Shown one piece after another: positions 28,765-37,871 of a stretch of 64,000 nucleotides of DNA. Under the pieces are notes generated by a model, which saw only the letters and a program-made list of their open reading frames with translations, did no database searches and was not told where the DNA came from. Source of the stretch: Verrucomicrobiales bacterium (lineage in GTDB: Bacteria; Verrucomicrobiota; Verrucomicrobiia; Limisphaerales; J093). The DNA is taken from assembly GCA_024233305.1 (NCBI GenBank), contig JACKPV010000031.1, forward strand, positions 208,189-272,188, in the 5' to 3' direction. The translations under genes and the position numbers were made by a program. Within the stretch, counting starts at the first letter, position 1; the number at the start of each line of letters is the position of its first letter.

Positions 28765-29919
28765 ATGGAACTGACCATTTTGATGCCCTGTCTGAACGAG
28801 GCGGACACCGTGGCCAAATGCGTCCACAAGGCTCGTTCGAGCCTCGCGCGCCTCGGTCTCGAAGGGGAGGTGCTGGTCGCCGACAATGGCAGCACGGATG
28901 ACTCCGCCGCCCTGGCCGAAGCCGCCGGCGCCCGGGTGGTCCACGTCGACGACCGGGGCTACGGCAGCGCCCTCATGGCAGGCATCGAGGCGGCGCGGGG
29001 CCGGTTTGTCCTGATGGGAGACGCCGATGACAGCTACGACTTCGGCGCCATCGAGCCCTTCCTGACGCAGCTGCGCGAGGGCTGGGACTTGGTGCAGGGT
29101 TGCCGCCTGCCCGCCGGCGGTGGCCGGGTGCTGGCCGGGGCCATGCCGTGGCTGCATCGGTGGATCGGCAACCCGCTGTTCACCTGGCTGGCGCGATGGT
29201 GGTTTCGGACCCCCGTGCACGACACCAATTGCGGTCTGCGCGCCTTCCGCAAGGATCTGGCGCTGCGGCTCGGTCAGCGGTGCACCGGGATGGAGTTCGC
29301 CAACGAGATGCTCATCAAGGCCAGCCTGCTGGGCGCCCGCATCACCGAGGTTCCGATCACCCTGCATCCCGACGGGCGCCAGGGACGCCGTCCCCATCTG
29401 CGGACCTTCCGGGACGGCTGGCGCACGCTGCGGTTTTACCTGCTGTTCAGTCCCCGGTGGCTCTTTCTGATGCCGGGAGCACTGCTGATCCTGGGCGGGT
29501 TGGCCGGGTGGTTCGCGGCTTCGGGCGGGCCGACAGAAGCCGGCCGCGAACCCGGCGTGAACACCGCCATCGTGGCGAGCGCCCTCCTGCTCTGCGGCTA
29601 TCAATCGGTGTTGTTCGCGCTCCTGACCAAGGCCTTCGCCATCAACGAAGGGTTGCTGCCCATGGATGCGCGCATGGCGCGGTTCTTCCACTGGATGACC
29701 CTGGAACGGGGACTCGTGGCCGGGGGCATCACCCTGATCGGCGGGTTGCTGCTGCTGGCTTGGACGACCGGTCTCGGATGGAGTCCGATCGCGACCGACA
29801 CGGCATCGCCCGCCTCCCTTGCCCGCCTGACCGCGGCCGCCGGCACCCTGTGCACCCTCGGCTTCCAGACCGTCCTGTTCAGCTTCTTCGCCAGCCTGCT
29901 CGGCATGCGCCGTCGATGA
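28765..29919 (+). CDS. Glycosyltransferase family 2, membrane-anchored
   Basis: A 384-residue protein starting at 28765 (MELTILMPCLNEADTV). The GT-A domain has VLVADNGSTDDSAAL (nucleotide-sugar binding), MGDADDSYDF as the DxD metal site, and DTNCGLRAFRKD as the acceptor region, to about residue 215. Three or four C-terminal membrane segments follow (LFLMPGALLILGGLAGWF onward). This is the dolichol-phosphate-mannose-synthase-like group, which transfers sugars to polyprenyl phosphate for surface glycan assembly. Its stop overlaps the methyltransferase start by 4 bp (ATGA), so the pair is co-translated. Confidence 0.88.
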   Translation: MELTILMPCLNEADTVAKCVHKARSSLARLGLEGEVLVADNGSTDDSAALAEAAGARVVHVDDRGYGSALMAGIEAARGRFVLMGDADDSYDFGAIEPFLTQLREGWDLVQGCRLPAGGGRVLAGAMPWLHRWIGNPLFTWLARWWFRTPVHDTNCGLRAFRKDLALRLGQRCTGMEFANEMLIKASLLGARITEVPITLHPDGRQGRRPHLRTFRDGWRTLRFYLLFSPRWLFLMPGALLILGGLAGWFAASGGPTEAGREPGVNTAIVASALLLCGYQSVLFALLTKAFAINEGLLPMDARMARFFHWMTLERGLVAGGITLIGGLLLLAWTTGLGWSPIATDTASPASLARLTAAAGTLCTLGFQTVLFSFFASLLGMRRR

Positions 29920-30623
29920 AATCCCGGCCCCCTCAGGGAGAGTTCGACGCCTACGCGACCGGCTATGAAGCCGAGCTGAACCGCGGATTGAGCCTCACCG
30001 GAGAAGGTCGCGAATTCTACGCCCGCGGTCGGGTGCGTTGGACGGCTCGCTGCCTGGATCGCCGCCAGGCCCGCATCGAAGCCGTCCTTGATTTCGGCTG
30101 CGGCACGGGCGACACCCTGCCCTTGCTGCGCGAATACCTGCGACCCCGGCGCCTGGCGGGCATCGATGTGTCGGCCCGTTCGCTGGAACTGGCGCAGCGA
30201 AAGTTCAGTGCGCCCGATTGTCGTTTCGTGACCCCGGACGAAATGGAGGCGGCCGCGGAGTCGTTCGATCTGGTCTACACCAACGGCGTCTTTCACCACA
30301 TCCCGCCGACGGAGCGGCCGGCCGTTCTCGATCGCCTCCATCGCTGGCTGCGTCCCGGCGGTTGGCTGGCCTTCTGGGAGAACAACGCCTGGCATCCCGG
30401 CACCCGCTGGATCATGAGCCGCGTGGCCTTCGATCGGGACGCCCGACCCTTCGGCGCCGCCCGCGCCCGGCGCCTTCTCCGCAACGCGGGATTCGAGATC
30501 GTGGAAACCGACTTCCTGTTCGTCTTTCCGCGGGCACTGGGCTGGCTGCGACCCGCGGAATCCCTGCTCTGCCGGTTGCCGCTCGGCGGCCAATACCAGG
30601 TCCTTGCCCGCCGCCCGGTCTGA
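29916..30623 (+). CDS. Class I SAM-dependent methyltransferase
   Basis: A 235-residue methyltransferase. Motif I is VLDFGCGTGDTLPLL, the acidic end of strand 2 is AGIDVSARSLELA, and motif post-II lies in FDLVYTNGVFHHI. The C-terminal part is hydrophobic-rich but not clearly membrane-spanning. It is coupled to the family 2 glycosyltransferase, so modification of a lipid-linked or surface sugar is plausible; the substrate is unknown. The last base of its stop TGA is the first base of repeat A copy 3. Confidence 0.85.
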   Translation: MKSRPPQGEFDAYATGYEAELNRGLSLTGEGREFYARGRVRWTARCLDRRQARIEAVLDFGCGTGDTLPLLREYLRPRRLAGIDVSARSLELAQRKFSAPDCRFVTPDEMEAAAESFDLVYTNGVFHHIPPTERPAVLDRLHRWLRPGGWLAFWENNAWHPGTRWIMSRVAFDRDARPFGAARARRLLRNAGFEIVETDFLFVFPRALGWLRPAESLLCRLPLGGQYQVLARRPV

Positions 30624-30818
30624 GCGGTGACCCTTCCGCAACTCGTCGCCGCCGACGTGTCGTCAGCGCATGATTCAGTGGGGATACGGCCGTCTGCCGC
30701 GGAGCGCGACGATTCACCCGAACGTAAGCCCCGGTCGGAACCAGCGAAACCGCACAAGCCCCCGCAGCTCAGCGCCAACTACACGTCGGCGGCCACCGCG
30801 TGTTGATTCGATACGGCT
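30623..30818 (+). repeat. Interspersed element A, copy 3, abutting a stop codon
   Basis: The left end AGCGGTGACCCTTCCGC starts on the last base of the methyltransferase stop codon. The right end is TTGATTCGATACGGCT. The inner GCCGACGTGTCGTCAGCGC and AACTACACGTCGGCGGCC pair is retained. The remainder of the 30624-30953 gap (about 135 bp) shows no gene. Confidence 0.72.
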
Positions 30819-30953
30819 GCGCTCCGGCGCCCCGCTCCTACCGCCGATGACCTCGGTACGCCCTGGGGAGGACCATCGCCTGCGGGAGAGCGCCAGGCGG
30901 ACCTGGATGAGGGGCGACGCGTTGCCCCAAGGTCCCCCGGGGCAACGGAACAG

Positions 30954-31760
30954 TTACGGACGGGCCCCCAAAGCCTCCCGTATGACAGCCGGCTTGTTGG
31001 TCGTGACGGACAGGGCGCCGCGCTCGACAAAGGTCCGCGCCACCGCGGGATCGTCCACGGTCCAGACATGGTATTCGTAGCCGGCGGCCTGCACCCGTTT
31101 GATCAACGACGGTTCGACCAGATCGTGACTCGAGCTGAATCCATCGGCGTGGATGCGCTCCAGGGTTGCCATCACCGTGTCCGGCGCGGGCTTGATGGCG
31201 CCCGATTTCTCGCGCTTGAAACCCGACAGCCAGCACGTCTTGAACTGCGGCGCCGCCGCCTCGACCGCCTGGATCACGTCCGCATTGAACGAGATCACCA
31301 CGATCTGGCGGTCCTTGAGCCCGGAACGCTGGATTGCCTCGATCAGCTTGGCCACGATCTCCGGGCCGCACTTGATCTCGATGTAAATCCGCTTCCCTTC
31401 GGGCACGGTGGCCAGGACCTCGTCAATCGTCGGGATACGGGTTCCAGCCCATTGCGGCCCCTTCCAGGCCCCCACATCGAGTTGGCGCAACTCCGCAAGG
31501 GTCGCTTCAACGACCTTCACGACCGTGCCCGCGACGCGTTTGGTGTCGCCATCGTGGATGCACACGATCTGGCCGTCGCGCGTCAGGTAGAAGTCGCCCT
31601 CGATGGCGTCGGCGCCCTGGGCCCAGGCCAGGTTGAAGGCGGGCAGGGTGTTTTCGGGGGCGTCCGCCGAGGCTCCGCGGTGCGCCACGATGAGCGGCGA
31701 GGCGTGCATGGAGAGGTGCGCCAGCAACAGGGCGCCGGAGAAAGTCAATGCGCGTTTCAT
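30954..31760 (-). CDS. Glycerophosphodiester phosphodiesterase
   Basis: A 268-residue exported enzyme that hydrolyses deacylated phospholipid head groups to sn-glycerol 3-phosphate. I start at 31760 (MKRALTFSG), giving a signal peptide ending near SMHAS. The catalytic HRGASADAPENT and the metal-binding EGDFYLTRDGQIVCIHD match the GDPD family (GlpQ/UgpQ), and the C-terminal VWTVDD is also typical. It is a single gene, not part of a glp or ugp operon here. A periplasmic location is inferred from the signal peptide. Confidence 0.9.
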   Translation of the reverse strand: MKRALTFSGALLLAHLSMHASPLIVAHRGASADAPENTLPAFNLAWAQGADAIEGDFYLTRDGQIVCIHDGDTKRVAGTVVKVVEATLAELRQLDVGAWKGPQWAGTRIPTIDEVLATVPEGKRIYIEIKCGPEIVAKLIEAIQRSGLKDRQIVVISFNADVIQAVEAAAPQFKTCWLSGFKREKSGAIKPAPDTVMATLERIHADGFSSSHDLVEPSLIKRVQAAGYEYHVWTVDDPAVARTFVERGALSVTTNKPAVIREALGARP

Positions 31761-32185
31761 TTCCGATGTTCCATTTGAAGAGCGGCGAAGATGCCTGAAC
31801 CATCGAATGAAGCCAAGGAACAATCCCAAAACGCACGCGTCCACGCGTCCACTGTTTGCGCGATCGAACGTTCGGTAGGGATGGACCGGATGCTAACGCG
31901 GCTCGCTCAAAGCGGGCCGACAACGGTATGGTTCGAACGCTGGGACGAAGTCTCCGCGCTACAGGACTTTCAGGCCGCGTTCCAAGCGGTCTGGAGGAAC
32001 CGGGGCGCCCCCGCCCGGCGCGCAGGGGACTGCGCGCCCTACCCGGAGCAGGCGGCAGGGGGTACCGATAGGGTGACATAAGGTGACAGGTTCGTAGTCA
32101 GGCAGGCGCCTGCGTCTCCGCTTCATCCAGGATTGCCCCGCGTCCCGCGTGTGATAAGCTCACCGCCAACAACCTCGTTTGTCGC
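31761..32185. other. Intergenic region with a fragment of the 205-bp repeat
   Basis: No credible gene; the short open frames here have no start context or recognisable content. Positions 32013-32066 match part of the tandem unit at 46.2-47.3 kb, including the hairpin GGCGCGCAG-GGGA-CTGCGCGCC at 32017-32038. The remainder presumably carries the divergent promoters. Confidence 0.5.
32013..32066 (+). repeat. Isolated fragment of the 205-bp repeat unit
   Basis: About 50 bases match the hairpin-containing part of the array unit (GGCGCGCAGGGGACTGCGCG followed by CCCTACCCGGA), 14 kb away from the array. It shows the unit is dispersed and not only tandem. Confidence 0.7.
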
Positions 32186-33790
32186 ATGAAACGCATTGCC
32201 CTGCTCGCCCTCCTCGGGACGACATTGTTCGCACCCGGTCCCGCCGCCCTGGCCTCCACCGCCAGCACCCGGACCGAAGACGTCATCTACGGTCGCAAAC
32301 ACGGCGTCGCGCTCACCATGGATATCTTCACGCCGGAGCAACCGAACGGTTGTGGCGTGGTTTTCATGGTCAGCGGTGGCTTCTTCTCGGCCAAGAACAT
32401 GATCAACACCGCCTTTTTCCAGGCCTTTCTGGACCGCGGCTACGTCGTCTTCGCGGTCGTACACGGCTCGCAGCCCAAGTACGCCATCCCGGAAATCGTC
32501 GAGGACATCCATCGCTCGCTCCGCTACATCCGGCATCACGCGGCGGACTACGGGGTCGATCCCGCGCGCCTCGGCATCTGCGGGGCGAGCGCCGGCGGGC
32601 ATCTGTCCCTCACGATGGGCACCCAGGGCAAACCGGGCGATCCGCAGGCGAAGGACCCCGTGGACCGCGAAAGCAGCGAGGTTGCCGCGGTGGCCTGTTT
32701 CTTTCCTCCGACGGATTTCCTGAATTACGGCAAGCCCGGTGAAGACGCCGTCGGGGTCGGGATCCTCGAAGGGTTCCGGGCGGCCTTCGGACCGGAAGCG
32801 GAAACCGCCGAGGGGCGCCAGCGGCTCGGTCGGGAGATTTCCCCGGTCAACTTCATTACCGAAAAGACCGTGCCCACGCTGATCATCCACGGCGATGCCG
32901 ACAAGCTCGTGCCCATCCAACAGGCCCACCTGTTCGTCGACAAGGCGCGCGAGGTCGGCGTGCCTGCCAGACTCATCGTGCGCCCGGGCAAGGAGCACGG
33001 GTGGCCGGAGATCTTCATGGATCTGCCGCTCCTGGCCGACTGGTTCGATCGGTATTTGCGCCCCGAGAAGACCTTGGAGCCGGCCACCGGTTTCCTGCCC
33101 GAACCGCCGTCCGGCAAGCGCTGGAAACTCGCATGGCACGACGAGTTCGACGGACCGCAACTGGACGAAACCAAATGGAACCGGCTGGGTGACTGGAAGC
33201 GCCGGGACGGATTCTGGATTCAGGAGGACGCCTACGTTGACGGCGCCGGGAAACTGCTGTTGCGCACCCGGCAGGACGGCGATCGCTACACGTGCGGCGC
33301 GATCAACACCCAGGGCAAATTCGAGCATGCCTTCGGCTATTACGTGGCGCGCTGCAAAATGCCCGCCGAGCCGGGTCATTGGCCCGCGTTCTGGATGATG
33401 TGCAGCGGGGTGGGTCAGGTCGGCGACGACGGACGTGACGGCACCGAAATTGACATCGTCGAGCTCCCGTGGCGCGATGGAAGGGTAACCATGAACCTCC
33501 ACTGGGACGGTTACGGTGAGCACCACCAGTCCGCCGGTCATCGCCTCGCCATCCCCGCCGTGACCGAGGGTTTTCATGATTACGCCCTGTGGTGGTCGCC
33601 CGAGGAGTACGTCTTCTACGTCGACGATCAGGAGGTCTGGCGCAGTGCGGCGGGCGGGGTGTCGCAGGTGAAGGAATACCTGAAGCTCACCGAGGAGATC
33701 GGGACCTGGGGCGGCAACATCCGGGAGGCAAACCTGCCCGACTACTTCGCCGTGGAATACGTCCGCGTCTACGACCTCATCGACGAATAG
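32186..33790 (+). CDS. Esterase (alpha/beta hydrolase) fused to GH16 beta-glucanase
   Basis: A 534-residue secreted two-domain enzyme. The signal peptide ends near AALAST. Residues ~30-290 are an alpha/beta hydrolase with nucleophile elbow GASAGG, a C-terminal Asp in HGDADKLVP and His in GKEHGW, resembling bifunctional-esterase (BD-FAE-like) carbohydrate esterases. Residues ~305-534 are GH16, beginning LAWHDEFDGPQLDETKWN, with catalytic signature EIDIVE and ending VEYVRVYD. GH16 cleaves beta-1,3/1,4 glucans, carrageenan, agarose or porphyran; which one cannot be told here. The fusion would remove acyl groups and cut the backbone together. The gene stands alone upstream of gatB. Confidence 0.87.
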   Translation: MKRIALLALLGTTLFAPGPAALASTASTRTEDVIYGRKHGVALTMDIFTPEQPNGCGVVFMVSGGFFSAKNMINTAFFQAFLDRGYVVFAVVHGSQPKYAIPEIVEDIHRSLRYIRHHAADYGVDPARLGICGASAGGHLSLTMGTQGKPGDPQAKDPVDRESSEVAAVACFFPPTDFLNYGKPGEDAVGVGILEGFRAAFGPEAETAEGRQRLGREISPVNFITEKTVPTLIIHGDADKLVPIQQAHLFVDKAREVGVPARLIVRPGKEHGWPEIFMDLPLLADWFDRYLRPEKTLEPATGFLPEPPSGKRWKLAWHDEFDGPQLDETKWNRLGDWKRRDGFWIQEDAYVDGAGKLLLRTRQDGDRYTCGAINTQGKFEHAFGYYVARCKMPAEPGHWPAFWMMCSGVGQVGDDGRDGTEIDIVELPWRDGRVTMNLHWDGYGEHHQSAGHRLAIPAVTEGFHDYALWWSPEEYVFYVDDQEVWRSAAGGVSQVKEYLKLTEEIGTWGGNIREANLPDYFAVEYVRVYDLIDE

Positions 33791-33848
33791 CCCGCCCCGA
33801 AGAAAGCGTGTCGCGCGGGCCGGCTTGTGGTTCAATCCGCGCGGCACT

Positions 33849-35330
33849 ATGGAATACGAAGCGGTGATCGGGCTCGAGACGCACGTCCAGCTCAAGACCA
33901 GGTCCAAGATGTGGTGCGGTTGCGCAAACGCCTTCGGCGCGCCGCCCAATACCAATGTCTGCCCCGTCTGCCTCGGTCTGCCGGGCGTGCTCCCCGTTCC
34001 CAACGAGGAAGCCCTGCGCCTCACCGTGCTCACCGGGCTGCTGCTGCACTGCGAAATCCCCCGCCGGGCGAAGTTTGACCGCAAGAACTACTTCTACCCG
34101 GACATGCCGAAAAACTACCAGCTCTCGCAATACGACCAGCCGTCGACCCTCGGCGGCCATCTGGATTTCGAGTTCGGCGGCGGCATCCACCGCACCCGGC
34201 TGACCCGCGCCCACCTCGAAGAGGACGTCGGCAAGAGCACTCATTTCGACCGCCACAGCGGCGTCGACTTCAACCGCGCCGGGGTGCCCCTGCTCGAAAT
34301 CGTGTCCGAACCAGACCTCACCAGCGCCGACATGGCCTACGCCTACCTGAACGCCCTCAAGGACGTGCTCGTTCACGGCGGCATCAGCGATTGCGACATG
34401 GAAAAGGGCATGGTGCGCTGCGACGTCAATGTCAGCGTCCGTCCCCGGGGCAGCCAGGAACTCGGAGCCAAGATCGAGATCAAGAACATGAACAGCTTCT
34501 CCGGGGTCCGGCGCGCCCTCGAATACGAAATCCCGCGCCAGATCCAGGCCGTCGAGCGCGGCGAGAAGCTCATCCAGTCCACCCGCCGCTGGGACGATGT
34601 CGCCGGCATCACCGAGGAAATGCGCACCAAGGAAGACGCCCACGACTACCGCTACTTCCCCTGCCCCGACCTCATGCCGCTCGAACCCTCGGACGACTGG
34701 CTCGCCGCGGTGCGCGCCCGCATGACCGAGCTGCCCCTGGCCCGCAAGCAGCGGTTCATGCGCGATTACCAACTCCCGGCCGGGGACGCCGAGGTGTTCA
34801 AGAACGACGTGCCCCTCGGCGACTATTTCGAGGCGAGTGCGAAGCACGCCCCCAACCCGAAGGCCGTCGCCAACTGGATCATCAACAACCTCCAGGCCCG
34901 CTTGTCCGAGGCCAACGAACGGCTCGCCGCCGAACAAGCCGCGATGGGCCTCGAAGCCGGGGAGGTCAAGTCGCTCACCCTGCCGGGGCTCAAGTTCCCT
35001 CCCGAAGCCCTCACCGAACTCGTGGCCCTGGTGGACGCCGGCAAAATCAGCAGCAAAATCGCGCAGGACGTTTTCGCCGAGATGTTCGACAGCGGTGAGC
35101 GACCGGGTGCCATTGTCGAGCGGAAGGGGTTGCTTCAGGTCAGCGATACCGGCGCCCTCGAGCAATTCTGCGATCAGGCCATCGCCGCCAACCCCGGACC
35201 GGCCGCCGATTTCAAGGCCGGCAAGACCGCCGCGCTGAACTTCCTCAAGGGCCAGGTCATGAAGCTCAGCCGCGGCAAGGCGAATCCCGCCCTCGTGGGC
35301 GAAATCCTCGAACATAAGCTGAAGGCCTGA
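33849..35330 (+). CDS. gatB: Aspartyl/glutamyl-tRNA amidotransferase subunit B
   Basis: A 493-residue subunit of GatCAB, which converts Glu-tRNA(Gln) and/or Asp-tRNA(Asn) to the amidated forms. The start at 33849 (MEYEAVIGLETHVQL) is the canonical N-terminus. CGCANAFGAPPNTNVCPVC contains the zinc cysteines, KNYFYPDMPKNYQ is the GatB signature, and the C-terminal GatB/YqeY domain ends LVGEILEHKL. gatA and gatC are not in the window. It is the only housekeeping translation gene here and its sequence is intact. Confidence 0.96.
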   Translation: MEYEAVIGLETHVQLKTRSKMWCGCANAFGAPPNTNVCPVCLGLPGVLPVPNEEALRLTVLTGLLLHCEIPRRAKFDRKNYFYPDMPKNYQLSQYDQPSTLGGHLDFEFGGGIHRTRLTRAHLEEDVGKSTHFDRHSGVDFNRAGVPLLEIVSEPDLTSADMAYAYLNALKDVLVHGGISDCDMEKGMVRCDVNVSVRPRGSQELGAKIEIKNMNSFSGVRRALEYEIPRQIQAVERGEKLIQSTRRWDDVAGITEEMRTKEDAHDYRYFPCPDLMPLEPSDDWLAAVRARMTELPLARKQRFMRDYQLPAGDAEVFKNDVPLGDYFEASAKHAPNPKAVANWIINNLQARLSEANERLAAEQAAMGLEAGEVKSLTLPGLKFPPEALTELVALVDAGKISSKIAQDVFAEMFDSGERPGAIVERKGLLQVSDTGALEQFCDQAIAANPGPAADFKAGKTAALNFLKGQVMKLSRGKANPALVGEILEHKLKA

Positions 35331-35345
35331 CACCGCGCCGCCACC

Positions 35346-36863
35346 GTGCCGTCCGCCGTCCCCCCAACGCCGCTGCTCCGGATGCGTGGTTTGGCGAAAG
35401 CCTTTCCCGGGGTGCAGGCCTTGCAGGACGTTGGGCTTGAGGTGTTCCCCGGCGAGGTCCACGCGCTCATGGGCGAGAACGGCGCGGGCAAATCCACATT
35501 GATGAGCATCATCGCCGGTCTGCAGCCGCCCGATGCCGGTGAACTTCAGTTGGACGGTCGCCCGGTCACCATCCCGAATCCGCACGCTGCCCTGCGCCTC
35601 GGGATCGGCATGATCCACCAGGAACTCCTGCCGTTCCGCGCCCTGAGCGTCGAAGAGAACCTCTTCATGGGCCAGCAGCCAACCCGCGGATTCCCCGGCT
35701 GGATCGACCGCCGCGCCCTGCGCCGCCGCGCCCGCCAACTGCTCGACCGGCTCGGGGCGACCTTTCCGCCCACGGCGCGCATGGGCTCGTTGAGCGTCGC
35801 GCAGATGCAAACCGTCGAAATCGCCAAGGCGCTCGCCCACCGCGTCCGACTGCTCATCATGGACGAACCCACCTCTGCGATATCCGAGCGCGAGGTCGAA
35901 GCCCTGTTCCGCATCATTGGCGAACTGCGCGCGGAAGGCGTCGCCATCATCTACATCTCGCACCGCATGGATGAGGTGTTCCGCATCGCCGACCGCATCA
36001 CCGTGCTGCGCGACGGCCGACACATCGAGACCCGCCCGGCCGCCGCTTTCGACGAACCGGGCTTGGTCCGCCTGATGGTGGGACGCGAACTGGATGCAGC
36101 CGCGCCCCGCGCGCCAACCGTGGCCGGCGAACCGATGATCGAGGTGGATGGCTTGAGTCTGCCGGGCCGCTTTGCCGACCTCGCATTCGCGGTGAATCGT
36201 GGCGAAGTGCTCGGGCTGGCGGGGTTGATGGGAGCCGGCCGGACGGAGGTCTTGAATGCCCTTTACGGACTCGTCCCCGCGACCCGCGGACGCATTCGCA
36301 TCGAGGGACGAGAGGTCCGCATCCGGCAACCCGCCGATGCCCTGCGTCACGGCATCGCGCTGGTGACCGAGGATCGCAAGGTCTCGGGCCTGGTGCCGCA
36401 GTTGTCCGTCGAGCAGAACCTCACCCTCGCCAGCCTGCGTCGCTGCTGTCGCGGGCCGTGGATTCTCCGGGCGGGCGAAAGCCGGCTCGCCGAAGACGCC
36501 GTCGCCACCTTCGGCATTCGCGCCAGCAACCGGAACCAGCGCGTCAATCAGCTCAGCGGCGGCAACCAGCAAAAGGTCGTCGTGGCCAAGGCGCTGCTGA
36601 CCCGCCCGAAGGTCCTCCTGCTCGACGAACCCACCCGCGGCATCGATGTCGGGGCGAAGGCCGAGCTCTACACGTTGATCGACCGCCTGGCGCGCGAGGG
36701 AATGGCCATTGTGCTCGTCTCCTCCGAGTTGCCGGAATTGATGCGCCTGAGCGACCGCCTGTTGGTCCTGTGCGAAGGGCGGATCACGGCCGAACTCGAT
36801 CCGCGCCGGACCACCCAGGAGGCAATCCTCCACCACGCCATGCCCGCGGCCGCCGCAGCCTGA
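35346..36863 (+). CDS. Sugar ABC transporter ATP-binding protein (RbsA-like, tandem ATPase)
   Basis: A 505-residue double ATPase with a GTG start at 35346, 15 bp after gatB. Domain 1 has a canonical Walker A (GENGAGKST), signature LSVAQMQTVEIAKAL and Walker B LLIMDEP. Domain 2 has a degenerate Walker A (GLMGAGRTEVLN) but an intact signature LSGGNQQKVVVAKAL and LLLDEPTRGID. This is the usual layout of the CUT2 (ribose/xylose/galactose) importer class, where only one site hydrolyses ATP efficiently. It works with the permease and lipoprotein encoded next. The sugar is unknown, possibly a deoxysugar given the microcompartment nearby. Confidence 0.93.
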   Translation: MPSAVPPTPLLRMRGLAKAFPGVQALQDVGLEVFPGEVHALMGENGAGKSTLMSIIAGLQPPDAGELQLDGRPVTIPNPHAALRLGIGMIHQELLPFRALSVEENLFMGQQPTRGFPGWIDRRALRRRARQLLDRLGATFPPTARMGSLSVAQMQTVEIAKALAHRVRLLIMDEPTSAISEREVEALFRIIGELRAEGVAIIYISHRMDEVFRIADRITVLRDGRHIETRPAAAFDEPGLVRLMVGRELDAAAPRAPTVAGEPMIEVDGLSLPGRFADLAFAVNRGEVLGLAGLMGAGRTEVLNALYGLVPATRGRIRIEGREVRIRQPADALRHGIALVTEDRKVSGLVPQLSVEQNLTLASLRRCCRGPWILRAGESRLAEDAVATFGIRASNRNQRVNQLSGGNQQKVVVAKALLTRPKVLLLDEPTRGIDVGAKAELYTLIDRLAREGMAIVLVSSELPELMRLSDRLLVLCEGRITAELDPRRTTQEAILHHAMPAAAAA

Positions 36864-36873
36864 ACCGTTGTCC

Positions 36874-37836
36874 ATGAACCCGCCAAAGACCTCCCGTCGC
36901 CCCATCCCGCGCGACCGTTCGTGGTTGGCCCGTTACGGCCTCCTCCTGGCGTTGGTGGCCATTGCGGTCCCGTTGGCCATCGTCAAGCCCGCCTTCCTCA
37001 CGGTGCAAAACCTCGTGATCGTGGCGCGGCAAATCTCGATCAACGGGATTCTCGCGGTCGGGGTGACGTTCGTGCTCCTGACCGGCGGCGTGGATCTGTC
37101 GCTCGGTTCCGTGCTCGCCCTGGCCGGCGTGGCCGCCGCGACGTTTGCCCATCCGGACAGCGGCCCGCTGATCCTGCCGGTGGCGGTCGGCATCCTGACG
37201 GGAACGCTGTGCGGCGCCGTGAACGGCTTCGTCGTGACCCGCGGCAACGTCGCGCCCTTCATTGTGACGCTGGGCATGATGACGGCTGCCCGCGGGCTTG
37301 CCTTGTTGTGGAGCGGCGGCCGGCCGGTCTCGAACTTGCGCCCCGAATTCACGTTCCTTGGCAGTGGCAGTCTGGCGGGCATTCCCCTGCCCGTCTGGGC
37401 CTTGTTGCTGGTCGCCGCCGCCGCGTGGGTTTTCCTCGTGCGGTTCCGCCCCGGCCGCTACGTCTACGCGGTCGGCGGCAACGAAGCGGCGGCGCGGGCC
37501 TCGGGAATCAACGTGCAGGGCGTGAAGCGCCTCGCCTACACCGTCTGCGGCGCGCTCGCCGGTCTGGCCGGCGTGGTGCTCGCCGCGCGCATCACCACCG
37601 GCCAGCCCAACGCCGGCATCGGCTACGAACTCGATGCCATCGCCGCGGTCGTCATCGGCGGGACCAGCCTTTCGGGCGGCGTCGGCAGCATCGGCGGCAC
37701 CCTCCAGGGCGCCCTGCTCATGGGCGTCATCAACAACGGCCTCGACCTCCTCAACGTCTCCTCCTACTATCAGAACATCGTCAAGGGCATCATCATCGTC
37801 GGCGCCGTTTGGCTCGACAGCCGCCACAAGAAATGA
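36874..37836 (+). CDS. Sugar ABC transporter permease (RbsC-like)
   Basis: A 320-residue inner-membrane permease of the CUT2 class. I use the ATG at 36874, since the TTG at 36868 only adds two residues. About nine or ten hydrophobic segments are present, with GVTFVLLTGGVDLSLGSVLALAG and GGNEAAARASGIN (the EAA-like loop) as family signatures. It starts 10 bp after the ATPase stop, in one operon with it and the binding protein. Confidence 0.92.
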   Translation: MNPPKTSRRPIPRDRSWLARYGLLLALVAIAVPLAIVKPAFLTVQNLVIVARQISINGILAVGVTFVLLTGGVDLSLGSVLALAGVAAATFAHPDSGPLILPVAVGILTGTLCGAVNGFVVTRGNVAPFIVTLGMMTAARGLALLWSGGRPVSNLRPEFTFLGSGSLAGIPLPVWALLLVAAAAWVFLVRFRPGRYVYAVGGNEAAARASGINVQGVKRLAYTVCGALAGLAGVVLAARITTGQPNAGIGYELDAIAAVVIGGTSLSGGVGSIGGTLQGALLMGVINNGLDLLNVSSYYQNIVKGIIIVGAVWLDSRHKK

Positions 37837-37871
37837 TTCCCCTGCTCCGCGTTTTCCGGCACAACGGAGGC

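Noticed and set aside
31791..32081. Small open frames between the phosphodiesterase and the esterase-GH16 gene
   Set aside because: They run through the repeat fragment and lack ribosome sites or recognisable content.
33777..36905. 1042-codon antisense frame across gatB and the ABC ATPase
   Set aside because: Both plus-strand genes are intact and recognisable, while the antisense product has no domains.
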